From Reclinomonas americana ATCC 50394 (lineage: Eukaryota > Jakobida > Jakobea > Jakobida), in the NCBI GenBank assembly GCA_048213135.1, contig PS015224.1:25520-49318 (forward strand): a stretch of 23,799 bases of DNA, written 5' to 3'. The notes below the pieces were generated by a model, which searched no databases, had not been told where the DNA came from, and saw nothing but the letters and a program-made list of their open reading frames with translations. The number at the start of each line of letters is the position of its first letter. Positions within the stretch are counted from its first letter, which is position 1. Positions 1-11,100 of the stretch are shown here, piece by piece. The position numbers were made by a program, and so were the translations under genes.

Positions 1-117
1 AGCAGTAGCAGTAGCAGTAGTGACGAGGACACTGGCAGTGCGGACGATGCAGCCGAGGAGCTGGAGGAGCGGCAGCGTATTCTGTTTGTCAACATGCGCA
101 ACCACGGTGCTTCATGA
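1..117 (+). CDS. 3' fragment of an acidic, Ser-rich reading frame (partial)
   Basis: The reading frame is open from the first base of the window and ends at TGA 115-117. It begins with a run of seven Ser from AGC/AGT codons, followed by an acidic, Glu-rich segment that looks helical and ends NMRNHGAS. It could be the C-terminus of a gene that starts upstream. It could also be an upstream exon of the thioredoxin-like gene that follows: a donor at 107 joined to an AG at 128-129 restores the next frame, but needs a 23-nt intron. No domain is recognised. The boundary is unresolved. Confidence 0.4.
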   Translation, partial: SSSSSSSDEDTGSADDAAEELEERQRILFVNMRNHGAS

Positions 118-170
118 GTGAACGTCGAGGAGTCTCTGTCCTCGTTGGCCCTCGTTGTGTTGTCGTCTCA

Positions 171-477
171 ATGACCGAGAGCTCGTCCCCGTCGCTCCCG
201 CCACCACCGCTGCTTTTGCGGTTTCGCGAGTGGCTCCGCCCGCGGTTAGCAGCGTTGCAGAGCTCCGTGACCAACAACTTGATCACACCACTGCGCGTGC
301 GCTTCGCCGTGCCGAATGCACGCCTTCGCGAGCCAATCGCCGCACCCGCACACTCAGTGGAGACCGCGCTGTACCCAGCCACTCGTCGGGTGCCGGTGCT
401 TGCCGGACCCGATGCTCTCATCGAGGTGGTGAAGCTGGGTCGACCTGTGGCCGTGGCATACATGATTCCAGGGTGTG

Positions 478-539
<62 letters not shown>

Positions 540-965
540 GTCGGCCGGGGACTGNNNNNNNNNNNNNNNNNNNNNNNNNNNNNNNNNNNNNNNNNNNNNN
601 NNNNNNNNNNNNNNNNNNNNNNNNNNNNNNNNNNNNNNNNNNNNNNNNNNNNNNNNNNNNNNNNNNNNNNNNNNNNNNNNNNNNNNNNNNNNNNNNNNNN
701 NNNNNNNNNNNNNNNNNNNNNNNNNNNNNNNNNNNNNNNNNNNNNNNNNNNNNNNNNNNNNNNNNNNNNNNNNNNNNNNNNNNNNNNNNNNNNNNNNNNN
801 NNNNNNNNNNNNNNNNNNNNNNNNNNNNNNNNNNNNNNNNNNNNNNNNNNNNNNNNNNNNNNNNNNNNNNNNNNNNNNNNNNNNNNNNNNNNNNNNNNNN
901 NNNNNNNNNNNNNNNNNNNNNNNNNNNNNNNNNNNNNNNNNNNNNNNNNNNNNGGTGGTGTCGAG

Positions 966-1022
<57 letters not shown>

Positions 1023-1488
1023 TGCCCGGGGGACTGATGTGATCGCTGCGACAGCGATGCATTCTGCGAGCGATTCAATCAGGTGCTGGATTTGTGGGCG
1101 GCGGCCTTTGAGCCACAGTTGCACGTCGTCAAGGCCAGTAACGTGTACCGCGCTCGCCTAGTCCTCATCTGTGCTCAGCTGTGCCTCCCTCGTACAGATG
1201 GACTGCTCGTGCAACGAGGATTTCTGTCGTTCGCGACAACTGCAGAATGTGCCAACTGTCGAGGTGTTTCACTCGTCGTTGGAGGCACAGCGGCAGGCCG
1301 AGAAGGAGCAGATGGCAGCAGGCGTAGCCAAGGAGGATGTGGTGCACGACGTACGCATTCTGCGCTTCGATCGGCATCCCAACACCTATGGAATGCGCAT
1401 GTTCTTGTTGGACAACCAGTTGCTGCCGCCGCACATGCTGCTCGACTTTGCGCGCCTGCGTCGCTTCTTCGAGTCCAAGAGACCATGA
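171..1488 (+). CDS. Thioredoxin-fold protein with degenerate active site
   Basis: Exons 171-472, 1055-1142 and 1198-1488, joined in phases 2 and 0, give about 226 residues. An in-frame ATG at 114 would give 245. The joined product reads as a thioredoxin fold. A strand (GRPVAVAYMIPG) runs into the active-site position, which is DAFC instead of CxxC, followed by an amphipathic helix, a second strand (LHVVKA), a Cys-rich turn (DCSCNEDFC) and the cis-Pro signature NVPTVEVF. The intron positions were chosen because they rebuild this fold. The first Cys of the redox pair is missing, so the protein probably does not act as a classical disulfide oxidoreductase. The Pro- and Arg-rich N-terminus could be a targeting or linker segment. 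The first intron carries (TG)n tracts and an assembly gap. The gene converges on the giant minus-strand gene, with 45 nt between the stop codons. The fold is fairly sure; the specific role is unknown. Confidence 0.65.
473..1054 (+). repeat. Intron with two (TG)n microsatellites flanking a gap
   Basis: This is intron 1 of the thioredoxin-like gene. A (GT)n tract at about 483-535 and another at about 968-1018, in the same orientation, flank 399 N at 555-953. Unique sequence between the tracts is only a few bases on each side of the gap. The tracts produce spurious open frames of alternating His-Thr or Val-Cys on both strands. Confidence 0.85.
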
Positions 1489-1533
1489 AACACACATACA
1501 ACTATAGTTTCTTTTTCTTTACTCATTTGTTTT

Positions 1534-1974
1534 TTATGCTGGCAGCGTGACAAACAGCGCCAGCATCTCGGCCACAAAGTGGAAGTTGGCGCAGTATGCG
1601 TACAGCAGCATGGCAAGCACTAGTTTGAGTGGCTACGCAGACGACCAGGAAGCGTGAGTGAATCAGCGCACTGGCGAACATCGCAGAGAGACACGTACCT
1701 CTGTGACGAAAATGTCGCCAAGCGAACTGACGACAGTCGACTGCAGAATGTCGGTCTGCGCCACGCTGGCACCGAGGTGCGGCACCGTCACCACAATCAT
1801 CCACGACAAGAAGATGGCCACCGACCAGAGGACAGCATAGGTCCAGTACACCAGCTGAGCGAGCGAGCGAGCGAGCGCCGTGAGAATTCCGCTGAGGTAG
1901 ACAATGGGAGAACATCAAGTACCTTGTACGGCAGCTCTCGTCGGACCAGCTTGGCGCCGATCACACCCAGTCCC
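1534..1974 (-). other. TM4-TM5 and C-terminus (exons 65-67)
   Basis: Exons are 1974-1923, 1854-1699 and 1632-1534. After VRRELPYK comes TM4 (LVYWTYAVLWSVAIFL and on), then a linker ending SLGDIFVTEPLK, then TM5 (LVLAMLLYAYCANF), a short tail and TAA. The LP-x-x-x-x-Y-x-x-W start of TM4 and the D-x-x-V-x-x-PLK motif before TM5 are polycystin-1 family hallmarks. In full-length members TM5 leads to the large extracellular TOP domain and TM6-11. Here the frame stops about 14 residues after TM5, and the next gene begins on the other strand 45 nt away. The tract before exon 66 is (CTCG)n. An AGTAAA on the coding strand at 1518-1523 could serve as a variant poly(A) signal. Confidence 0.8.
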
Positions 1975-4900
1975 CTGAGGATACAATAGAGAGAGAAAGA
2001 GAGAGATGTGATCGTGAGTATGTTGCACATCACCACGACCCACTAGTAGGGGGCGACGCACTGTCGGAGATTCCACTGCGACTTGCTGGCGCCCGGGTAC
2101 AGCTGCGACGTGGACACCGTGCGAAGCGACGACGGCTGCTGCATCTGTTTCTCATTGTCCTCGGCATCCGTTTGCACGTGATGCAAGTACGTATCGACCG
2201 AGTCGTATACCACCTGCGCAGCAGTGCCCAGTCAAACTAAAACAAACCCACCAGCAAAAAAAAAAAAAATGGTCGCTGGTAATGTACATACCGTGCGCAA
2301 GCAGTCGCGGAACAGATTGCCGCGTGTCACAATGTGCATCACGAACGGAGCAGCCTGCATTACGCGTGTTGAGAAAAGTCACCGGTACGCACGCCACAGC
2401 AAGCTCTCACCTCACTGCAATCACTGTCCTCGGTGGCGCTCGCCACTGAGCTGTTCTCCGGATCCAGTTGTACCACCGACAGTCGCCGCGGGATCTCCTC
2501 GTTACCATGTGTGGACATGCGTCGGTTCGATTGCTCAGTGATGACCACAGAGCCGCGACGACGACCTCCAGACACCACCAGCGGCACATTGTCGCCATTG
2601 TCGGCGTCACTATCGCCGTCGCCGCTGTCGCGCGCCACCGAAATACCGACGGTAGAGCCCTCGATGACCAGCCCCTCAAACACCAACTCACTGACACGCA
2701 CTGTGCCACGATTCTGCGATGGCAGCCACCATTGTCAGGACTGAATTCATCAACAAGCTCGCAGCGCGACAGAAAAAACGTACCGCCGCACGGTTGGGCG
2801 AGTCGACCGTTGTCGGGATGTTGACACAAATCACAGGGGGGGCTCCTTCGATGGCGCTGCTCAGGTCGTCTTCCGTCGCCTCTCCGTGTATGACTGCGTG
2901 GCGGTAGTCGTCGAGTCGCTTGCGCAGGTCTTTGGACACGGCCGCGCCAGAAACCACCTGCCAGTGACGAGCGCGTCAGTCCTCCCCATTTGACAATTGC
3001 ACAAAAGTCTGTGGGGGGAAAAAAGGAGACGAAACAGCCGTCTGTGGCACCACCGACTGGAAGCGCAGTTGGCCATTGGTGGTTCGCATGTCCGGCGGCA
3101 CGACGATGGGTCGATACACTCCGGGAAGTAGATGGATTGTCGCTGGCACACGTCGATCGGACCGCAGCACCTCCTGCAGCTGTGTGTGAATACACCGAAC
3201 CCAGCTTCCTCTCACTCCCGACAGACCTCAATTGTGGACGGCGGTCGTCCGGCGACATCGTTCAGGCTTGCAAACGTATCGTCACCCGACGGACGTACGA
3301 AGACGTCGTCGCGCGTCGCCACGACTGACGCGACACACGCACACACACACACACACATGCAAGGTGTCAGTGACGAGAGAACACTCGCGCGTGCCGCTGA
3401 ATGGATACATGCTACTGACCGAGCATCATGCGCTGCACAACGTCAACTGGCACCTGCTCTGGGTGCTCCAACCACTGCGCCTGTGTAAGCAGAGAAAAAG
3501 GAGTGAGGCACTTGTGTGTTAATGTGCGCCTCCAACTTCGCATTCATCGCTCACCGACGCCGAGTTGCCACTGCCACGACTCGATTGTCGAGACTGCGCG
3601 AGTGTGTGTCACACGCTTGTGACTACAGAGTTGGAGATCGAGTGGGCAGACGCAACAATTGCTCGACGGTAAGTAATGTGACCACCACGCGAGTCCACAG
3701 AAGTCGCCTTGGCCATTAGCGGACTCTGTGCGGACGACGACATGTGAACATCATGTCGGTTGCGCAGATCGCAGCGCACGCCACCAACCTCACACTCCGT
3801 ACGCATCGTCGAAAGTGTGAACGATGACAGCGACTGCCACGGTTCACGTAAGCGCAGTTAAAAAAGACATGCGGCAAGCAACACATGAACGTACCTCACG
3901 GTCAGTGATCTCTCCATTCTTGGCACTGCCGGTCTCACTCCAGAGACGTGTGAATTTGGCCGACACTGATCCTCGTGCACTTTCGTTGCCACTACCGCCA
4001 CTATTCACGGCATTCTGCAGATTCACGTACACCACTCGTTGAGAACAACTGGCGATCCATGCACTCTCACGGGCACACACTGACCCTGCGCAGTCTCACT
4101 TCATCGTCTGCAGAAGACGCGCGCATGAGTGGCACGTGTGAAATGGCGTGCTCAACGCAGCAGAAAAACTCACCGAGATAGGACTGCTGGAGAAGTTCCA
4201 CTCGAGTCTGATGACGGAGCGATTCCTCACCCTGTTCGAGCCACGTGTCCTCTGGAGGCACTGCGCACACACAGAGATCGTGTGTTATTTTCCAAATCTC
4301 AGCGCTAGCTACGCGCGCAAATGCAAATGGAACCTCGTGGTGTGCAGCGGAACGGCACCGAAGCCAGCAAGTGAATTGGAATGTACACGAGTCCTGCCGC
4401 AGGTGCACCAATTGGCATTGTGAGTATCCTTGCACCAAGTGAATGAGCTTTGTTGTTTTTTGTACTTACCAATCAATACACCACTCCACATCATCTGCAG
4501 GCAAGAAGCGGCTGTGAGAACAACAATATCATCGAAAAATTCGAGACTTCTAACACAAGGCACCTGAGAGAACGTGCCAAGCACATCCGCCGCCTGCTGA
4601 TCGGCAAACAGGCAGTGGCAGAAGATGATAAACACAATGCTAAGCCACAATACCTGTGTCCGCTCGTCAGCGTGAGTGACTGAAGACAGAGGGAACGCAG
4701 GCACGAGACAAGAATGTCGCAACAGTGAGACGCTGCGTTCGACGGTACGGCTCCAGCACAGGTGTTGTCATGGGTGTGAGCCTGACGACAACAAAAAATG
4801 ACGAGTAGCACATTTTCCTTCAGTGGACACAGACGTGTGATCAGCACGAGTGGACCCCAAGACTCACCACGTATGGCTGTACTTGATGGAGTGATGCAGC

Positions 4901-7900
4901 TTGGTGGCTGCGCGCACAATAGGCCGCCGACTGCGGATCTGCGCAATCACCTTTCGCACAATACCTGCAAGTTACCGGCAGCGTTGTGTTATGTACCATG
5001 AGGAAGTGACCTTGCAGAGTGGAGATACGCACCACGGAAACGTGCGAGGGCCTCGGCGTGCCGAGCCACCTCTTCGCGCAATTGCACTGCGATGTCCTCC
5101 TCAATGAGCACATTGGAGGCTCCGACGGCCTGCATCGGTGACAGCTCACATGTCAACAGCCAATCACTCCCCCCTCGCCAAAACACACGCCACACGCGAC
5201 AAACCAGCGACAAGCGTCGACCACCACCATAGGGCTGCTCCGGCGGTGCCAGCAGTGGCATCGCAAGACGGCTGGCGGTTACAGCGGCCAGTAGAGGCGA
5301 CGAACTGTTTGCCGTGCCGGTGCTGTCCACCGACTGCTGTCGGCCGTGACAGCTGATCGGTTCAGGCGGAGACGAGATGCGGAGCGCAGGCTGCACGCGA
5401 GCGCACAGTCAGTGTCCTCAACGTCCAAACCATGGCAGCGCTGCTCGATGACTCACCAACGACGGGCGAACCGAATACTTTCTGTTGTTCACTTGCTGCC
5501 GAGGTCGGTCACTGTCGTCAACGTCGACCATCTCATCGGGCGGAGGAAGTGAACCGGGGATCATGCTGGCGTCGTCGCTGTCGCATGAGAAGGAGGACTC
5601 GGTGCGTGGTGAATACAGTGGCATCTCGTTGAAGGTGACCACAGCGTCGTCAGCAGTGCCGCGCCCACTGGAGTTCCATCGTGCCGACCGGTTGAAGATG
5701 AGCTCTGCAGACGTGAATGTCTCTCGTCGACGATGTCCACTGGTCGTGGAGCGCGCAGAACGCGGCGTCTCTTCGCCATCGCACACAATGGTCGGAGGTA
5801 CCACCTGCTTCGCTCGCATATCGCCTACCAGTGCCAATTCGTCTGCGCGCTCGTAGCAGTCCTTGGCGCTGTCGGCTCTGTGCCGTCAAGTGTCGGTGAG
5901 AAGACCGCACAGTGCGCAGTGCAGCGCAATCACACTTACCGGATCATGAAGCTACTCGGCATGGCGCCTCGCGAGAATCCTGCTTCGCGACTCAGTGGTC
6001 GCATCAGTTCCGCCACCATGCTGCTAAAGGTGAATTTGCCGCGCAAAGCCGGCAGCTGATTCGCTTTCTGTTCCACAACCAGCAAGAGTGCCGTCAGCGC
6101 AAACTGCCAAGACTCTCTCGAGAAACACGACTTACCTCGTGATCCACAGTCTCCAGCGACATCTGGTGGCGAACTTCCTTTGTGCGCACTGAAGCCTCGC
6201 GCGTTCGATCCCAACGATGCAAGATGATCCAAGCCGCGATATAACACGCCTGCACAAGCGCGAGACACAAACAGTGTGTGATGCAATGGACGGTGCACAC
6301 ATGGCACGCACAGTGCGCAAATTCGACACGACGCAACATGCACAGCGCACAGAAGCCAGAAGGTGGGATTGGAAAATATACCGACGCTCAGACCCGACAG
6401 GTCAGTCGGGCTGCACAATCGTGCAAGTGAGCCAACAACGCAACACAGCACATCTGCGTGGAACAAAAATGCTTACCTGATAACTGTCAGCTGCAAATCC
6501 ACGAGACCACCCATGTCAATCACAAAGGTGGTCAAGTGATTGCACTCGCACACAACGCCAGTGGTCTTGGCGTCAGGTGCCTACATTGAGAGCGCATGAG
6601 TCAGGAAGATGCGGGGGCGGCGGCGCACATGTGCAACACACACACACGCACCAACAAGTAGGAGTGGCAACCGGCAGTGTCCCAGCGACCGCTCGACTCG
6701 TCGTAGTACTTGCAGAGGTGGACCTCGGATGGGTTCGCAGTTTGCAGTGCGGAGGCATCGAATCGCGTAGACCACCCTGTCGTCCGTGTGGAGTTGGTTG
6801 GCTGGCACAAGCCAAAGAGTGGCCGCAACCCACGAGTGCGCACGTTGACTGCGTTGCCATACTGCCTTGCGCAATTGTCGACGTACTCGACCAGTCGGTT
6901 CTGCGTGCCACACAGACACATATTGGTGAGTTTATGGGTGCACGCGTGTGCCACAATAAGCAGGAGGTACTCACCAGCGGCTCTGCAAGGTCAGCCACCG
7001 CAGTTTGATTCAGCGCCCCGAGTTGAAACGCAAACGGCTGTGACAGGCTGGCCACGGCAACTCCCGATCGCATCGTGGAGTCGGTCATGGTGAGCGAATG
7101 GACGGTGGAGGCCACAAGACGGGCTCCACCACCACTGTACGGATTCGCCCCTGCAGTGTGCGCATCGCTTTCCGTGTTAGACATCGAAATAGTAGCCAGA
7201 GAAACGCCTGCAATCGTACGCACCGGTGGCAAACTTGGTGGACACAAACCCACCAATTCGCGGCACTTCACCGTACACGGCATCCGAAAACACAAACTTT
7301 CCCGTGCCTGTACAGCAAATATGTCAAGGTTGGTAGCTGAGCGCCTCTTCCAAGGCTATCACGCACCGGCAGTGTAGGACGCGGCAACATCCACCAGCGA
7401 CGTGTCGGACGATTGCACGGATGCGGCATTAAGAACCAACACATCGCTGTCACCGGAGTCAACACGCGAGCCACCGATGGCAAGCTTGCTGGCGCTCACA
7501 GATATGTTGGTGCCGTCGTATTGGACAGATTGCTGACGCAGTGAGACTGTGAGGTGACTGGCTACGAACACACAAGCAAGCACACAGGCAAGGCACAACC
7601 ACTAACCCCCGACTCAGAAAAGCGCATGGCAATCTTCTCGGCCACAGAGGCTGCAGATGCTTGAACCGAGCTCACCGAGGCCAGCTGATCGGCGACATTA
7701 AACATGGACTGTACAAACACCGCTCGCACTTAGCAAAGAAGAAGAAGCATCAAGTTGTTGGTTTGACCAGTGGCGTACGAAACATGCAAAGTATCGGAGG
7801 TGGTAGCCGAGGGGACTCGCACCAAAGCACCCGTCACAGTGGTCAAGTTGGCAGCCACCGACGCCTTGTCGGTTGGCGAGAGTGCATCCATTCCACTGAT

Positions 7901-8102
7901 GGTCGATTTCATACAGCACCATAAATGAGCACGCACAAATAAACCCACATGCCTGGCAAGCTGCGACGCTTACCTGAGAAGGGTGCGAAGGCTGTCGATG
8001 GCAGCACTAAGAGTGGTGGCCCCGACGCTGTTCATATCGACACCGGGAACTGCGCCGGCCATGGCTGCGGCAAAGTTCACCACTGCTCTCTTGCTTGGAT
8101 CA

Positions 8103-8136
<34 letters not shown>

Positions 8137-11100
8137 CGTCAGCGCACCAACGCAGCAAAAGAAATTCGAAGGATAACGTACACACCCCACTGTGCATCAC
8201 TGTTCCACGACTTGACTTCTGTCGGTTCCACCGGTGTGGTGCCAGCGAGAGAAAGCGACAGCACTGGGAGGCCGGAGGTGGACGAATTGGTAGCCGACAG
8301 TGCACTCGAAGCCGCAGCGACAAACTGTTCCACCCGACTCAGCGGCTTCGCAGTACCGCCACTCGCCGGAGCCGCAACAGAGGTCGAGCCGGCGAGCGGT
8401 TGACTGTGCCAGTGCTTGTGAGACAACAGCTCACAAAGGTGACGCGAAGGAGCGCGGGATGTGAAGCGCAGCCGACCTCTCTGCTCCGTCACCGTCCACC
8501 ACCACTGCGTAGATTTGGAGAGCGTCTTGAGCCGGTAGCTGTGTTTGAATGCTCGACGACCGACCGACCGCCAGTACAACCTGCGTGAGTAGATTGGTCA
8601 TTTATCACGGCATTTTCTTGGGCACGCTGCAGCGAGCGACTGACAACGGCACCTTTTGATTGGTGCTCGAGTCAACGTAGTAGAACTGGTACGTGACTGG
8701 TGAAGTGGCTGCCGGATCAGTTGGTGCAGTTACGGTGAACGTGGTGCTCCACGCCGTGCCCGACGTAGGTGAGACAACAACAGAGCCCGCCGGCGATGGT
8801 GGCCGGAGTGTTGTGAGTCCCACCGTCGTTGCACCTGTGGACATATCCGCAGTCAGTCAAGGTCGTTCAGCATGCATGAGCGTTGAAGAGGTGACAGACC
8901 AATTAGCATGCCGTCCAGGTAAACCGACAGACGCAGAGTTGAAGTGGACGCAGGGGGCAGCGTGTTGGCCGGTATAACGACAGAGATGGGAAGACCCGAC
9001 TTGTCAGTGACCACTTGCAACTGCGACGAGGACACCACGGGGGCGGTGTTCGATGCGTCTTTGGTCACAAGGTACCCGTCAGCGACAGTCAGCAGCACAC
9101 ATTTTTCACACAGCGCGACACTGGTTTCACTCACCAACCACCGTGGCACCATACGTGAGTGCGCCCGACGTGGGCGGATTGCGCAGTTGTGCGGCAACCG
9201 TGATGGCGCCACTCGGATCGAGTCGTGCACGGGAGGGCGCAGTCTGCGGACACACAGTGAGCGGTACACGCAAGAGCACTGCTTGAGCAAGCACACACAC
9301 GCAGTTACCAGCAGCAGGGTGAATGCAATTGGTGCCGACGGCATGGCGCTGGCCGAGGTCACGCTTACTGAAACTGCACCGGTGGCGCGTCGCAAGCCGC
9401 GCGTGACTGCCACCGTGAAGGCGTAACTGTGCGCACACAAAGAGTGAATCACAACGCGCAAAAAAGCGCAAAACTGTGACGTACGCACATGCCAGGGACC
9501 AGCGAGTCGCCGGCAAGAGTGACCGAGCTATTGTCGGCGGCCGAGACGCGTGTGGCCGAGGCCAGCGCATTCACGCAGGCAGTCGTAGCATCACCGCTTG
9601 ACGTGCATGACCACTGGAACACTGGCGCTGTGGCCATTACGGTCGCATACCAACCGACGGGGTCGATCACCTGAGCCTGCAGTACAATCACCGACGACGA
9701 GGCATACGAGCCACCTCCAGCCAGGCTCACTTGCAGGGGACGCAGTGCTACCACGGTACACAATAAGCGTTGATCGACGTCATGGACTAGACAAGGAGGC
9801 GATGTGCTGCAGCGAACCAAACACTTCGACAGTCCAACCCGACATTTGCACGGCCGTGTCAGTGACAAATCGAATGGTACCGACGCCGCCTGTGATACAG
9901 CAGCAGCATCTGTGAGACAAACTGCGTGTTTGGCACAGACAAGCACCGTGACGGGTGGGCGGGACCTGTGATTTCGGCATGTCGAACAAGCGTGGAACTG
10001 GCAACGGTTCCACTCCACTGCATTACGGGAGTGGCAGAGACGCTGCCACCACTGTACACCGACACCACGTCCTTGTTGACTTCCGTATCCAGTCGGACCA
10101 ACGTGAACAGCAACCCGGCAGTGCTGACCGACGACTCAGTCGAGGTGACTGTCCACCGACAGTCGCGCGTCGGAGAGTAGACACCCTGGGAGACTGTGGC
10201 CGCTCCACCAAGAACGACGCTAACAGCATTTTCATCGTCGCACGACGGTTTGACAGTGACTGTGCCAGATGCGTGAGCAAAAAATGGGAGAAGCGCACAG
10301 AAACGTGGCGAGCGCAACTGGGAGACGTCGACAACGACCACTGGCCAACATTCTGATCCGTACGAAGGCGGCCAGCAAACGACAATGCCGTATTGAACGG
10401 AAGTCCACGGACCACGCACTCTACCGGACTCGTACCGGTCATGGACCATGAGCACGCAGTCGACAGCGGAAGTGGCGTGTTCAGCGCCGAAGTCTGCACC
10501 CACTCGATGCGAGGTGTGGAGCCGTACACGACGACAGATGGCGAGCTCGGCACTGCCCGCAACCGCGCAGATCCGTCCAGGTTCCACGAGACCACAGAAG
10601 CCACCAGTGTCTCCGACAGCTGCGTGGTAAACATATTTGACGCGACACAATCCAGCGAGTCGATGTAGGGCGTGGTGGTGGCCGCGCGCAGTCGCACGTA
10701 CACGGCGTACTGTTGGTTGCTGTTGAGGCCCACCAGAGTGCACCTGTATGCACGACATGTGAGGTGCAGCGGGGGCGGCAGACATGTGCATCAAAAAAAA
10801 CAAAGACACAAACTTTGTCGCTGTGGACGATGTCCACGAGCACGTGGTTGGCAACTGCGTCAGCGGAGTGAGGTTGTCAACAGCCAAGAAGAACTCGAAG
10901 CGCGGCGACACAAGCCCCATGGGCGGGGCAGTGCTGGCCAGCACCGTCATCACCGCCCTGTGACCACACGCGTTGGTGAGATCTCTGTTCTGTGGTACTT
11001 ATGGACGGAGACACGCACCCGTCAGGAGTCGGCTGGGATGCGACAATCGACGGTATTTGCGGCATCATGGTAGCCGCCAGAGGGGCCGTAGTCCATGGGC

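Larger units (their letters stand above)
2062..4260 (-). other. Enlarged TM3-TM4 loop with a beta-helix-like segment (exons 52-64)
   Basis: Linker exons: 4260-4174, 4107-4085, 4014-3895, 3833-3789, 3725-3627, 3593-3555, 3480-3420. They are short, charged and Ser/Gly-rich; 3726-3788 may be exonic, since it is 63 nt and open. Beta-helix-like exons: 3324-3227, 3173-3036, 2957-2784, 2713-2411, 2354-2292, 2213-2062. They read DVFVRPSGDD, then PSTIEEVL, then TIHLLPGVYRPIVV, then LRFQSVVP and VVSGAAV, later VSELVFEGLVIEGSTVGI and an FRDC turn. This order (V-x-V-x-x-x-G-x-D, TI-x-x-x-L, TI-x-L-x-P-G-x-Y) is the usual start of pectate-lyase-like right-handed beta-helix domains. The family match is by eye. 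An acidic, phosphosite-like insert (GDGDSDADNGD) interrupts it. Topology places the loop in the cytoplasm, which is odd for this fold. Confidence 0.55.
6477..8403 (-). other. GAIN domain with GPS autoproteolysis motif (exons 33-41)
   Basis: Exons are 8403-8186, 8103-7974, 7895-7823, 7708-7603, 7561-7367, 7307-7224, 7207-6975, 6900-6652 and 6580-6477. The first part is Ala/Ser-rich and helical (GAIN subdomain A type), the second is beta-rich. The end is a full GPS: a Cys in VHLCKYYD, Trp in SGRWDTAGC, then GVVCECNHLTTF. All four Cys, the Trp and the HL-T cleavage tripeptide are present, so self-cleavage between Leu and Thr is expected. The chain would be split into an extracellular part and a membrane part that stay associated. 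The exon 38/39 junction needs a 16-nt intron or a frameshift (see findings). The exon 36 donor could be at 7602 or a few bases on, both in phase. Confidence 0.85.

Noticed and set aside
89-1161. Open frames with His-Thr or Val-Cys repeats around 480-1020 on both strands
   Set aside because: They come from translation of the (TG)n microsatellites and the N run.
4868-6249. PLAT/LH2 domain between TM1 and TM2
   Set aside because: I looked for it because polycystin-1 proteins have one. The segment is charged, Ser/Pro-rich and lacks a beta-sandwich pattern or the usual Y-x-V-x-V-x-T-G start.
8095-8160. Plus-strand poly-Gln, poly-Ala or poly-Ser reading of the CAG repeat
   Set aside because: The repeat lies in intron 33 of the minus-strand gene; no plus-strand gene structure surrounds it.
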